A DNA stretch of 64,000 nt from CAJQLB01 sp905479065 (GCA_943846735.1 OX044364.1:1054001-1118000); one strand, 5' to 3'; positions 52,312 to 61,804 are shown, counted from the first letter of the stretch. Notes: generated from the sequence alone by a model not told the origin. Numbers and translations: made by a program.

Positions 52312-54333
52312 ATGTCCGAGAAAGATAACCTGCTCAAAGCAGATGGAAAAAAAGACACAAAAAATACAGCAAGCAGTATAACAGAACCTCACTCAAGCAC
52401 TGATTTAGATTCTGTAAATACAGCAGCATCAAATGACCTAACTACCCTTGAAACTTCAGAAACAGAAACGATTTCAGAAGTGAGTGTTCTGAAAAAAGAC
52501 ATGGCAAAAACAACTGAAAGTGCTGGAGAAACTCTTTCAAAAGTTGAAACTGTAATCGAAGAAATCGAGAACGCTAATGCAAAAGATTCTGAAAATAGCG
52601 AGAGTGTAATACAAGATAAGATTGCAGAAAAAGACTACCACACCATGTCAATGGAAGAACTTGTTGAGGAGTTTGAAAAATTAATGACCACAGACAAGAT
52701 TCGATCTATTCGACGACATGTTGATAACATTCGCAAAGAATTTGACTTAAAGTTCACTGCCCATGTTGACTCAAAAAAAGAAGCATTCCTAGCTGATGGC
52801 GGTAATATTATTGACTTTGAATTCAACAGCCCTTTGAAAACTAATTATAATGTATTACACAAAACATACCGAAACAAACTAAGAGATTTCTACAAAACTC
52901 TTGAATCTTCATTAAAAGTCAATCATTCTAAAAGGCTGGAAATTATTGAAGAAATCAAAGGCCTTTTGAATGTAGAAGAAAACATTAATACCACCTACAA
53001 GCATTTCAAACAGCTTCAAGAAGATTGGAAAAATGCAGGACCAATTCCAAGAGACAAGTACAATAATGTTTGGAATAATTACCACCACCATGTAGAAAGA
53101 TTTTATGATTTTTTACATTTAAATCGCGACTTAAGAGACTTAGATTTCAAGCATAATTTAGATCAAAAATTAAAGTTAATTGATCGCGCCGAAGAATTAT
53201 CTAAAGATGATAACAGCAACCGAGCGTTTCGAGAATTACAGGCGTTACATAAAATTTGGAAAGAAGAGTTAGGGCCGGTAGAAAGGGAGCGACGAGAAGA
53301 AATATGGGAACGTTTTAGTGCAGCAACCAAATTAATCCATGAAAAACGTCAACTTTATTTCAAAGAAGTAGACAAAGTTTATGAAAAAAATCTTGAATTA
53401 AAATGCGACATCATAAATCAAATAGATGCTATAACATCCAATGATTCAAATAATCATTCTGCGTGGCAGAAAAAAATAAAACAAATTGAAAACCTAAGGT
53501 CGTCTTTTTTTAACGCCGGGAAAGTCCCCATAAAAGTCAATGAAGAGACTTGGGCAAAATTTAAAGAATCTGTTAGAGCTTTCAATCGAAAGAAAAATTC
53601 ATTTTACAAAAGCTTAAAAAAAGATCAATACCAAAATCTTCAAAAGAAATTAGAGCTGATTAAAATTGCTGAAGAGAATAAAAGTAATTCAGACTTTTCA
53701 GTAACCACACCATTAATGAAAAAAATACAAAACGATTGGAAAAAAATTGGCCATGTTCCACGTCGTGAAAGTGATAAAATATGGAATCAATTTAAAACAG
53801 CTTGTAACTTCTACTTTGATAAGCTTAATGAATCAAAAAACACCGTTAATAAAGAAGAATTAGAAGCATTAGAAAAGAAGATTGAGCTCTTAGAAAAGAC
53901 TAAAAAAATCAAAATTACAGATGACAAGACAGCTAATATTCAGCAAATAAATGATCATATCAACACTTGGAAAGCCATAGGTCATGTCCCTTACAATAAA
54001 AGAGCAATTAACAAAAAATTCAATACTGTAATTGAAAGTATATTTAATAAACTTGATATAAGTAAAAATGAATCTGAATTACTCAAGTATAACCACAAAA
54101 TAGCAAACTTATCGAGTGATAAGCGGTCTCTTGACAATGAGCATAATTTTATTAGAAAGAAAATTGATGAAGTCAAGGGAGAAATCAATCAGTTAGAAAA
54201 TAATTTACAATTTTTCTCAAATGTAAAGGATGATAACCCTCTTGTTAAGGACGTTCACAAGAATATTAAAAAACATAAAGACGCGTTAGAACTTTGGAAG
54301 GAAAAATTAAAACAAATAAAGCAATTTTATTAA
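52312..54333 (+). CDS. DUF349 domain-containing coiled-coil protein
   Basis: This 673-residue soluble protein has an acidic, low-complexity N-terminus of about 110 residues (many Ser, Thr, Glu), then four or five DUF349 repeats. Each has a W-K-x-x-G-x-(V/I)-P core: LQEDWKNAGPIPRDKYNNVW, LHKIWKEELGPVERERREEI, NDWKKIGHVPRRESDKIW and WKAIGHVPYNKRAIN. The last part is coiled coil. The repeats are of unknown function and are common in Bacteroidota. The protein is probably cytosolic. The mazG gene converges with it 45 bases downstream. Confidence 0.85.
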   Translation: MSEKDNLLKADGKKDTKNTASSITEPHSSTDLDSVNTAASNDLTTLETSETETISEVSVLKKDMAKTTESAGETLSKVETVIEEIENANAKDSENSESVIQDKIAEKDYHTMSMEELVEEFEKLMTTDKIRSIRRHVDNIRKEFDLKFTAHVDSKKEAFLADGGNIIDFEFNSPLKTNYNVLHKTYRNKLRDFYKTLESSLKVNHSKRLEIIEEIKGLLNVEENINTTYKHFKQLQEDWKNAGPIPRDKYNNVWNNYHHHVERFYDFLHLNRDLRDLDFKHNLDQKLKLIDRAEELSKDDNSNRAFRELQALHKIWKEELGPVERERREEIWERFSAATKLIHEKRQLYFKEVDKVYEKNLELKCDIINQIDAITSNDSNNHSAWQKKIKQIENLRSSFFNAGKVPIKVNEETWAKFKESVRAFNRKKNSFYKSLKKDQYQNLQKKLELIKIAEENKSNSDFSVTTPLMKKIQNDWKKIGHVPRRESDKIWNQFKTACNFYFDKLNESKNTVNKEELEALEKKIELLEKTKKIKITDDKTANIQQINDHINTWKAIGHVPYNKRAINKKFNTVIESIFNKLDISKNESELLKYNHKIANLSSDKRSLDNEHNFIRKKIDEVKGEINQLENNLQFFSNVKDDNPLVKDVHKNIKKHKDALELWKEKLKQIKQFY

Positions 54334-54378
54334 TTTTAGACATTAGTTGACTTAGGGTATAACAGAGTTTTATCTTTA

Positions 54379-55155
54379 CTAAATCCCTTTGGCTTCCTCC
54401 CAAAAAACATCCATTTCGTTCAAGGTCATATCGTTTAAGGATCTTTTCATCTCTTTTGCTTTATCCTCAAGAAACTGAAATCTTCTTATGAATTTTTTAT
54501 TAGTTAGCTCGAGTGCATTTTCGGGATTTATACCTATGGAACGCGCATAATTAATTAATGAAAACAGGACATCACCAAATTCCTTTTCCATAGAAACTTT
54601 ATTACTAGCATCAAGCTCTATTTTAAACTCTTCAAGTTCCTCTTGAACCTTTTCCCAAACTTGGTTTGAGTTTTCCCAATCAAACCCAACACCAGCTACT
54701 TTTTCTTGAATTCTACTAGCTTTAACCAAAGCAGGTAAACTTCTTGGCACACCCTCTAGTACACTAGCTTTGCCTTCTTTCAGCTTCAATTGTTCCCAAT
54801 TCTCCTTTACTTCTGCCTCATTTGAGACTTTTAAATCACCATAAACATGAGGATGCCTATGGATTAATTTTTCACAGATAGAGTTTGCTACATCAGCGAT
54901 ATCAAAAGTTTTTGTTTCACTTGCAATTTTAGAATAGAATACAATATGTAATAATAAATCTCCTAATTCATTTTTTACTTGTTCTAAATTATCGTCTAAA
55001 ATCGCATCACCAAGTTCGTAAGTTTCTTCTATGGTGAGGTGACGAAGTGATTGCATGGTTTGTTTCTTGTCCCAAGGGCATTCCTCCCTTAGCTCATCCA
55101 TAATTGTAAGAAGTCTATCAAATGCCTTTAACTGTTTTGCTCTTCTTTGATTCAT
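54379..55155 (-). CDS. mazG: Nucleoside triphosphate pyrophosphohydrolase MazG
   Basis: This all-alpha NTP pyrophosphohydrolase has 258 residues, the tandem-domain length. The first domain has LREECPWDKKQTMQSLRHLTIEETYE and ELGDLLLHIVFYSKIA, the metal-binding ExxE and ExxD motifs. The second domain repeats them (EKVQEELEEFKIELD; EKEFGDVLFSLINYARS). MazG removes non-canonical or excess NTPs and can lower (p)ppGpp. It starts at ATG and has a candidate -7 box at 55173-55180. Confidence 0.95.
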   Translation of the reverse strand: MNQRRAKQLKAFDRLLTIMDELREECPWDKKQTMQSLRHLTIEETYELGDAILDDNLEQVKNELGDLLLHIVFYSKIASETKTFDIADVANSICEKLIHRHPHVYGDLKVSNEAEVKENWEQLKLKEGKASVLEGVPRSLPALVKASRIQEKVAGVGFDWENSNQVWEKVQEELEEFKIELDASNKVSMEKEFGDVLFSLINYARSIGINPENALELTNKKFIRRFQFLEDKAKEMKRSLNDMTLNEMDVFWEEAKGI

Positions 55156-55172
55156 AAGGATTACTTTTTGTA

Positions 55173-55180
55173 CAAAAGTA
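55173..55180 (-). promoter_or_regulatory. Candidate -7 element for mazG
   Basis: The minus strand reads TACTTTTG, matching TAnnTTTG, 17 bases before the mazG ATG. No -33 match was seen. Confidence 0.4.
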
Positions 55181-55224
55181 ACTGAATATTACGAAGTTTA
55201 ATGACTTTTTATTAAGACTAAATT

Positions 55225-56310
55225 TCACTTCAATTTTCTAAGAAACCATTTTTTAAAGCGATAGAGGGTTGGTAATGGATCTTGACAAATTTCACAGAGA
55301 TCTGTATTATTTCTAATAAAATTAAAATTAATTAATTTTAAAGGCTTTTTTAACAACCCCTTGTGCTTAATGAAAATTAAGTTTTTGTATTTGTTTTTAG
55401 ACAGTGAAAACCCTAATGATCTATTGATTAATTCTAGTGGAAAATTGACCCCTGCTGCCTTTGAAGCTTCAGTAGAGCCCCAAAATCGCCCATTGATTTC
55501 AAGAATTTTGTACTCATTTTGAATACTATCGAATCTGAGGTCTATGTGTGCAATACCATTCCAATTTAAAGACTTTAAGACTCTAGAAACCACACATAAA
55601 ACATCGCTGTTGTCAACAAAAGAAACTCCTAATTGAGGTGCGTACGGAACGTCTGAGCTCAGGTATTCCTCCTGAATCGTATAGGTTAAAATCTCTCCAT
55701 TTTCACAGAGAACACTACAATCTATATCAAAACCATCAATATATTCCTGAATCAACAATTCCTCATTGTGGGTTGAAGACGAGATATAACTCAACAACTC
55801 TCTTTCAAAATTAAATCTTAAAATTCCTTCCCCTCCTTTTGAATCTAAAGGTTTAACTAACACAGGATACTTCATATCATTCATTACTTGATTAATTGAT
55901 ATTGAGAGAACTTGTGATTTTGGTGTAGGAAAATTATTTAAAATTAAATAATTGTAAAGATGCTTTTTATTTATTGCTGTTAAATACGGTTTTAAATCAG
56001 GTAGTAATATCATTTTCACAGAGCTGTCCAGGTAATTTTTATTAGTAATTAAAAATTTTGACATTTCCTCAGCAATTGGCAATACCAAATCAATTTTTAG
56101 TAATCTAATCATCTTGTTAATTTCTAACAATTGATCAGTACCTCTGATGGTGCTAAAAGATTTTATGTGCCTAGAATATCTTGCAGCAGTTTGTGTAGTT
56201 TTTGAAAGGAGGTGCAAATGATAATTTTTGTGATCCTTAAGACATCGTATAACATTGATTGTCCAAGTACTTTCCCCGTCTGGGATTAATATGTTTATGT
56301 CTTGGCTCAT
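55225..56310 (-). CDS. ATP-grasp ligase of unknown substrate
   Basis: This 361-residue protein has the ATP-grasp layout. An N-terminal Rossmann-like domain (MSQDINILIPDGESTWTINV) is followed by the ATP-grasp core: YPVLVKPLDSKGGEGILRF, LLIQEYIDGFDIDCSVLCEN and LEINGRFWGSTEASKAAGVNFP, with the metal-binding Glu and Asn. The C-terminus is Lys- and Arg-rich. Enzymes of this group join a carboxylate to an amine or another nucleophile. Neighbours (mazG, a nitronate-monooxygenase-like enzyme) give no pathway clue. Gaps of 69 and 73 bases separate it from them. Confidence 0.85.
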   Translation of the reverse strand: MSQDINILIPDGESTWTINVIRCLKDHKNYHLHLLSKTTQTAARYSRHIKSFSTIRGTDQLLEINKMIRLLKIDLVLPIAEEMSKFLITNKNYLDSSVKMILLPDLKPYLTAINKKHLYNYLILNNFPTPKSQVLSISINQVMNDMKYPVLVKPLDSKGGEGILRFNFERELLSYISSSTHNEELLIQEYIDGFDIDCSVLCENGEILTYTIQEEYLSSDVPYAPQLGVSFVDNSDVLCVVSRVLKSLNWNGIAHIDLRFDSIQNEYKILEINGRFWGSTEASKAAGVNFPLELINRSLGFSLSKNKYKNLIFIKHKGLLKKPLKLINFNFIRNNTDLCEICQDPLPTLYRFKKWFLRKLK

Positions 56311-56383
56311 TGTAGTTTTAGAATACGGGGGTCACAAATTTCTAAATTATATCTCAATTAAAATTACGAAAATGTAAGGATTG

Positions 56384-57325
56384 TTAAAGATTACCTATAT
56401 CGAGTTTAGAATGATTAAATTCTGAAACAATCTCAAAAACAATTTCTTTAACTGATTTGACATCGTTAATCATTCCAACGATTTGTCCAATCTCTAGCTC
56501 ACCATCTTCTATATTACCCTCAAACATCCCCTTTTTTGCCCTAGCTCTACCCAAGAAAGCCTTTAATTCTTCACTATTTGGAGCTAACTTGTAAAGGGCT
56601 TGTAAGTCGTGATAAAATTTATTTTTTAATAGTCTTACAGGAGTTAATTCTTTTAAGGTTAATTCAGTATCTCCCTCCCCTGCATTGACAACCGCCTCTT
56701 TAAAAGCAGGATGTGCAGAACTTTCGTGACTCGCAACGAACCTACTTCCTATTTGAACTCCATCGGCGCCCAAAATCATGGAAGCCAACATAGCTTTACC
56801 ACTGGCAATTCCACCGGCTGCTATTATTGGAATATGTATTTTTTCTTTTATCATTGGGATTAAGGTAAACGTTGTTGTCTCTTCCCTTCCATTATGCCCT
56901 CCTGCTTCAAATCCTTCAGCAACGATGGCATTTACTCCAGCCTCTTTAGACTTTAAAGCAAATTTTAAACTACTTACTACATGCACAACTATGATCCCTT
57001 TGTCCTGTAACCATTTTGTCCATGTGTTTGGATTTCCAGCAGAAGTGAAAACAATCCTGACACCCTCTTCAACAATAATGTTCATGATTTCGTCTATGTT
57101 CGGATACAACAAGGGAACATTTACACCAAACGGTTTAAGCGTCGCTTGTTTACATTTTCTAATGTGCTCTCTCAATATATCGGGATACATACTACCAGCT
57201 CCAATTAAGCCTAATATTCCTGCATTACTAGACGCAGAGGCTAATTTCCAACCACTATTCCAAACCATTCCAGCTTGAATAATAGGATATTTTATATTAA
57301 AAAGTTCTGTGATTTTATTATTCAT
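56384..57325 (-). CDS. Nitronate monooxygenase/FabK-like flavoprotein
   Basis: This FMN-binding TIM-barrel protein has 313 residues and the start IKYPIIQAGMVWNSGWKLASA. Conserved parts are FTSAGNPNTWTKWL, AEGFEAGGHNGREETTT, IAAGGIASGKAMLASMILGADGVQIGSRF (shown in part) and SHESSAHPAFKEAV. The family includes nitronate monooxygenases and FabK enoyl-ACP reductases, which are hard to separate by sequence. The His in GGHNG fits the nitronate-monooxygenase-type site. Its ATG abuts the stop codon of nothing upstream, while the subtilase gene lies directly upstream with no gap. Confidence 0.85.
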   Translation of the reverse strand: MNNKITELFNIKYPIIQAGMVWNSGWKLASASSNAGILGLIGAGSMYPDILREHIRKCKQATLKPFGVNVPLLYPNIDEIMNIIVEEGVRIVFTSAGNPNTWTKWLQDKGIIVVHVVSSLKFALKSKEAGVNAIVAEGFEAGGHNGREETTTFTLIPMIKEKIHIPIIAAGGIASGKAMLASMILGADGVQIGSRFVASHESSAHPAFKEAVVNAGEGDTELTLKELTPVRLLKNKFYHDLQALYKLAPNSEELKAFLGRARAKKGMFEGNIEDGELEIGQIVGMINDVKSVKEIVFEIVSEFNHSKLDIGNL

Positions 57326-58933
57326 TTACTCTTTTAAAATTTTAAAAGAAGTAGTGTTCAAATCTTCAGTTTGTATAATTAAAAAATAAATACCACTCGC
57401 GAGATCTTGAAGATTGATACGATTAAATTGGCTAACTGATTTTTCAATTATCATTTTACCCATCACATCAACTACATACATTTGAGCTGTTTCAAGATTA
57501 TTTGGTAACCTTACATCTAAAAACACTTTAACGGGGTTCGAGGAAACAACAATGTTATCTTGATTATTATTTTGATTGCTGAGTGCAGTCACCAATGAGG
57601 CACCAAAATCTGGAATTCCATAACCCAACAAATAATCCGGAAGTGTAAATTGATTACTAGATTCCCGAACGAGTTGCATTATTTGTGCATTCGTAAAGTC
57701 CGGAAGTGCTTGCATAAGGCATGCCAATGCCCCTGCCATAATCGGAGAGCTAAACGAAGTCCCACTATTTTGAATAATAAGATCATTAGGACCAATCACA
57801 AACGTTGACTTACCCCTAGCTACCACATCTGGTTTTTGAGTTGGCTGTATAGCACTTCCAACTGAACTAAAAGAGGCATAAATTCCATTTTCATCAACAG
57901 CGCCAATACTAAAAACTCCGGCAGCATCTGCGGGTGCATTTACACCAGAAGCTCCTGAATTACCTGCAGAATTCACTAATAAAAGACCTTTTTCAAAAGC
58001 TATATTAGCCCCTCTTGTTATGAAGGCTGAATTCCCGTCTAAATCCGAACTTGAATGACTGTAATTGGGATTATCGTAACCTTTATAGCCTAGCGATGTA
58101 TTGATGATATCTACACCTAGGCTGTCGGCTCGCTCAGCTGCTTCAACCCAATAACTTTCTTCAACAGGAGTTTCTTGTTCAGCCTCTTCAGTTCTAAAAA
58201 CATAATACGAGGCATCAGGTGCTGTACCCACAAATTGATTGTCAACATATCCTGCCATGGTACTCAATACTTTCGTGCCATGATTATTGCCGGTGTAATC
58301 ATAAATATTTGCAGTTCTGTTGATAAAATCATAACCACCAAATAAACGGCCTGCATCTCTTATTCGTTCAAAAGCATTCATCGTATTGACATTGGGAAAG
58401 CCTGAATCTAAAACTGCAATGATGATGCCATCTCCTGTGTAATCCAGGACATGTAGGTCATCAACATTAATCATGTCTATTTGATTTTGCGTATTACCAT
58501 AATCGAAATTTACGAACGTCTCTTCAATTTCAAACTTATTATTTGAATGATTAATTTGATTTGAAATCATATTCATACTGTCATCAGCAAAATCAATTGA
58601 AGCTACGAAGTCAAAATTTAAAAGTTCATTGATATCAGATTGACTTCCTATAACATGAACAGCATTGAACCATTTCGACTTAGCTTTTACCTCAATCCCT
58701 GATGATAATTCAATCTGCGACTTGTAAGATTCATTTAAAGGAACGTCGCGCTCATCTATGCTTATATTATGTTTTGTTTTTCGGTCAATAGCTCTAGACG
58801 TAAGAATTGTCAGTGGATTATTTATAGATGCAGTAACATTTTCCTTATCCGTGAAATAAATCCAAGCATGTTCCTGGGCGAGCAAAACACTCGGGACTTT
58901 TAAAAGAATTAATACTATTAATATCTTTTTCAT
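57326..58933 (-). CDS. Secreted S8 subtilase with T9SS C-terminal sorting domain
   Basis: This exported serine protease of 535 residues has a signal peptide ending VLLAQ. The subtilisin triad is Asp176 (AVLDSGF), His218 (NNHGTKV) and Ser393 (GTSFSSP), with Asn325 for the oxyanion hole. The last 75 residues form a type A T9SS sorting domain, with VFLDVRLP, MYVVDVMGKMII and SGIYFLIIQTEDLNTTSFKILKE as the typical blocks. It should be secreted by the type IX system and attached or released outside the cell. The flavoprotein gene starts directly after its stop. Confidence 0.93.
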   Translation of the reverse strand: MKKILIVLILLKVPSVLLAQEHAWIYFTDKENVTASINNPLTILTSRAIDRKTKHNISIDERDVPLNESYKSQIELSSGIEVKAKSKWFNAVHVIGSQSDINELLNFDFVASIDFADDSMNMISNQINHSNNKFEIEETFVNFDYGNTQNQIDMINVDDLHVLDYTGDGIIIAVLDSGFPNVNTMNAFERIRDAGRLFGGYDFINRTANIYDYTGNNHGTKVLSTMAGYVDNQFVGTAPDASYYVFRTEEAEQETPVEESYWVEAAERADSLGVDIINTSLGYKGYDNPNYSHSSSDLDGNSAFITRGANIAFEKGLLLVNSAGNSGASGVNAPADAAGVFSIGAVDENGIYASFSSVGSAIQPTQKPDVVARGKSTFVIGPNDLIIQNSGTSFSSPIMAGALACLMQALPDFTNAQIMQLVRESSNQFTLPDYLLGYGIPDFGASLVTALSNQNNNQDNIVVSSNPVKVFLDVRLPNNLETAQMYVVDVMGKMIIEKSVSQFNRINLQDLASGIYFLIIQTEDLNTTSFKILKE

Positions 58934-58957
58934 TTTTTTTGCTTTAGTTACTGCAAT

Positions 58958-60145
58958 TTAAGCAATTACACCTGAACCAACTAATTCATTGTGAAGGTAC
59001 CACGCTACAAATTGGCCCTCTGTAATCGCAGATTGCTCTGTTTCAAATGAAACATATAAACCATGGTCAACCTTGAAAATTTGAGCTTTTTGTAACGGTT
59101 GTCTGTATCTAATGCGTGCCATGACGTGCAAATGATCTCCTTTATTTAATCGAAGATCTTCTCGGACCCAATGCAATTCCTTGTTCTCAACAAATAGTGT
59201 TGATTTGAACAAGCCAGGATGATTATTTCCGCGACCAACATAGATAATATTGTCGTTTACATCTGTTTCTATAACATATAAAGGTTGTGTGGTTCCTCCA
59301 ACACCGAGACCTTTACGTTGACCTTTGGTAAAATAGTGAGCACCTTGATGTTTACCAACAATTATTCCATCAGACTGAGAATATATAATCTTGCGTGATT
59401 TAGAAATAAGCGCTTTCTCTATTGATTGCCAGCCTTTCTTTTGATTTTGATAGCCTTTGTAATTAGTTGGGATTTCTACGATAACCCCTTCCTTTGGTTT
59501 TAATTTTTGCTGTAAAAATTCTGGAAGTTTTACTTTTCCTATGAAACACAATCCTTGAGAATCTCTCTTTTCTGCTGTGATTAAATTTTCTTTTTGAGCG
59601 ATACGTCGAACTTCAGATTTTAAAAGACTTCCTAGTGGAAATAATGTTTTAGACAATTGGATTTGTGACAGTTGACACAAAAAGTAAGATTGATCTTTAG
59701 TGTCGTCCTGACCAGCAAACAGTTGATATATTTGTACGCCGTTTTTTTTAAAAGATTTTTTTCTACAATAATGACCAGTTGCAACATAATCAGCACCAAG
59801 ATTTAAAGCAATATTCATAAAAACGTCAAATTTTATTTCTCGATTACAAAGAATATCCGGATTTGGAGTTCGACCAAGTGCATATTCGTTAAACATATAA
59901 TCGACAATGCGTTTCTTATATTCTTTGCTTAGGTCAACTGTCTGAAAAGGTATGCCTAATTTTTCGGCCACAAGCATGGCATCATTACTATCTTCTAACC
60001 AAGGACATTCATTTGAAATGGTGACAGAATCATCATGCCAATTTTTCATAAACAATCCGATAACATGATAACCTTGCTCCTTTAACAAAAAGGCTGCAAC
60101 ACTTGAATCTACACCGCCAGATAAACCTACGACAACCGTTTTCAT
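58958..60145 (-). CDS. mnmA: tRNA-specific 2-thiouridylase MnmA
   Basis: This enzyme thiolates U34 of tRNAs for Lys, Glu and Gln. The 395 residues start VVGLSGGVDSSVAAFLL, the PP-loop. The catalytic Cys pair lies in TPNPDILCNREIKF and QGLCFIGKV, and ATGHYCR and DQSYFLCQL are conserved. The C-terminal beta-barrel with KGQRKGLGVGG follows. Length is typical of Bacteroidota. It is the first gene of its leftward run and has a good -7 box (TATCTTTG) upstream. Confidence 0.96.
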   Translation of the reverse strand: MKTVVVGLSGGVDSSVAAFLLKEQGYHVIGLFMKNWHDDSVTISNECPWLEDSNDAMLVAEKLGIPFQTVDLSKEYKKRIVDYMFNEYALGRTPNPDILCNREIKFDVFMNIALNLGADYVATGHYCRKKSFKKNGVQIYQLFAGQDDTKDQSYFLCQLSQIQLSKTLFPLGSLLKSEVRRIAQKENLITAEKRDSQGLCFIGKVKLPEFLQQKLKPKEGVIVEIPTNYKGYQNQKKGWQSIEKALISKSRKIIYSQSDGIIVGKHQGAHYFTKGQRKGLGVGGTTQPLYVIETDVNDNIIYVGRGNNHPGLFKSTLFVENKELHWVREDLRLNKGDHLHVMARIRYRQPLQKAQIFKVDHGLYVSFETEQSAITEGQFVAWYLHNELVGSGVIA

Positions 60146-60162
60146 TGCTTTTTTATAAGTTA

Positions 60163-60170
60163 CAAAGATA
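60163..60170 (-). promoter_or_regulatory. Candidate -7 element for mnmA
   Basis: The minus strand reads TATCTTTG, an exact match to TAnnTTTG, 17 bases before the mnmA ATG. No clear -33 element was seen. Confidence 0.45.
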
Positions 60171-60173
60171 CAT

Positions 60174-60303
60174 GTTTAACTCTTTAAGAAAGGCTAATTT
60201 TCATGTTCATGTCAAAAATTTTAAGATTTATTTTGTTTAAGTTTAACATAACATTATTAAACAATAATGAGATTTGTTTAATCTTTGTATCAATAATTTA
60301 AAC
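60174..60303. promoter_or_regulatory. Cluster of GTTTAA half-sites upstream of the fasciclin gene
   Basis: GTTTAA or its complement TTAAAC occurs six times, at 60174, 60235, 60241, 60257, 60276 and 60298. Copies at 60257 and 60276 form an inverted repeat TTAAACAA / TTGTTTAA with a 9-base spacer. TAATCTTTG at 60279-60287 resembles a -7 element. The cluster may be a regulator-binding region, but AT richness makes chance possible. Confidence 0.35.
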
Positions 60304-60313
60304 AAAAATAAAA

Positions 60314-61690
60314 ATGAAAACAACACACTATTTTAAACAATTAGCCCTCGTAGTAACCATATCATGTTTTGCATTTTCTTGTAATAATGACGATGATGGA
60401 TACAGCGCACCTGAAGAGCCTCAATCAACAACTATTACGGCTCTTGCAAGCGAATCAAATGACTTAAGTATTTTAGTTTCAGCGCTACAAGCAGCTGGTT
60501 TAGACTCAACACTTGATTCTGAAGGGTCGTTTACCGTTTTTGCTCCTACAAACGCTGCTTTTGAAAACTTTTTAGCTGATAACAATTTCAGTGGTTTATC
60601 AGACATTCCAGTAGACGTTTTGACACAGGTTTTATTAAACCACGTGATAGCTGGTGAGGTGTTTTCAACGTCGTTAACCACGAGCTATGGTAACACTTTA
60701 GCAACAAAAAACGGTAGTGGAGAAAACTTGAGTATATATATAGATACGTCAAACGGAGTTACGTTAAATGGTGTAAGTAATGTTTCAGTTGCAGATGTCG
60801 ATGCCTCAAATGGAGTAATCCATATAGTAGATGCTGTAATTGGTTTACCTAATATTGTTGATCACGCGGTTGCAAATCCAAATTTAACAAGTTTAGTAGG
60901 AGCATTGACCGCTGATGGTAATACAACATTCACGGGATTATTATCAACTCCAGGAGATTTCACCGTTTTTGCCCCAACAAATGATGCTTTTGCTTCATTC
61001 ACAACTACTAATGATGTTAATAATGTCTTAGCAAACCATGTTATTCCCGGTGCTACAGCGATTTCAACGTCCTTAACAAATGCATATGTTAACACCGCAG
61101 CTACATTAAATGGAACAGATACGCCTTTGAGCATGTACATAAACGTTGATAGTGGTGTAACATTAAATGGAGGATCTGCTGTCATAGCTGCAGATATTAT
61201 TGCAACTAATGGTGTCATTCATGTTGTGGACGCGGTCATCGATTTACCGACAATCGCTACTTTCGCAACTACCAACAGTGCCTTATCCATTTTAGTGGAT
61301 GCATTAGCTTACGCTGATACAGGAAATCCAACCGTGCCTTATATCGATACAGTGTCTAATCCAACAGCAGGACCATTTACAGTATTTGCACCAACAAATG
61401 ATGCTTTTGTTGACTTGTTAGGTGAATTAGAAATAAGCGCATTGACAGATTTAACACCAGCACAAATTGATACAGTTTTACTTTACCACATAGTGGGTGC
61501 AAATGTACAATCAAGCCAATTACAAACTGGAGTAGTTTCTACCTTAGGTGGTGACATAACAGCAGATGCAACAGCATTTACGTTAACAGATCCAAACGAC
61601 CGTGTAAGTAATATAATTACAGCACTAGTAGATATACAAGCAGCTAATGGTGTGGTACACGTTATAGATAAAGTTATTTTAAATAATTAA
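60314..61690 (+). CDS. Fasciclin (FAS1) lipoprotein with three domains
   Basis: This 458-residue exported protein has a lipobox (AFSCNNDDDG) after the signal. Three FAS1 domains follow, each with the FTVFAPTNxAF box and a terminal VIHVVDxVI box: about residues 38-175, 178-310 and 312-457. The DNA encoding these boxes is visibly repeated. FAS1 domains mediate cell-surface adhesion and matrix contacts. The second domain is slightly shorter. The region upstream has a cluster of GTTTAA motifs, and two hairpins follow the stop codon. Confidence 0.9.
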   Translation: MKTTHYFKQLALVVTISCFAFSCNNDDDGYSAPEEPQSTTITALASESNDLSILVSALQAAGLDSTLDSEGSFTVFAPTNAAFENFLADNNFSGLSDIPVDVLTQVLLNHVIAGEVFSTSLTTSYGNTLATKNGSGENLSIYIDTSNGVTLNGVSNVSVADVDASNGVIHIVDAVIGLPNIVDHAVANPNLTSLVGALTADGNTTFTGLLSTPGDFTVFAPTNDAFASFTTTNDVNNVLANHVIPGATAISTSLTNAYVNTAATLNGTDTPLSMYINVDSGVTLNGGSAVIAADIIATNGVIHVVDAVIDLPTIATFATTNSALSILVDALAYADTGNPTVPYIDTVSNPTAGPFTVFAPTNDAFVDLLGELEISALTDLTPAQIDTVLLYHIVGANVQSSQLQTGVVSTLGGDITADATAFTLTDPNDRVSNIITALVDIQAANGVVHVIDKVILNN

Positions 61691-61743
61691 GATTTTTCGA
61701 GTAAATATTGGTTAGTAATAACTCGAATAGATTGGTTGTTAGG

Positions 61744-61765
61744 TATAGGCTTGAAGAAGCCTATA
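61744..61765. terminator. Hairpin 1 after the fasciclin gene
   Basis: The perfect stem TATAGGCTT / AAGCCTATA closes a GAAG loop. It lacks a long T tract, so it may be an RNA stabiliser or part of a double terminator with the next hairpin. Confidence 0.55.
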
Positions 61766-61769
61766 TTAA

Positions 61770-61797
61770 AAAGCTCCTTAGGAAACTAAGGAGCTTT
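61770..61797. terminator. Intrinsic terminator between the fasciclin and MORN genes
   Basis: The 12-base stem AAAGCTCCTTAG / CTAAGGAGCTTT has a GAAA tetraloop. It can stop the rightward fasciclin transcript and, read leftward, the MORN transcript. Confidence 0.8.
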
Positions 61798-61804
61798 ATT
61801 TATA

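Noticed and set aside
56778..57278. 166-codon open frame antisense to the nitronate-monooxygenase-like gene
   Set aside because: It is complementary to a well-conserved gene and its translation has no family features.
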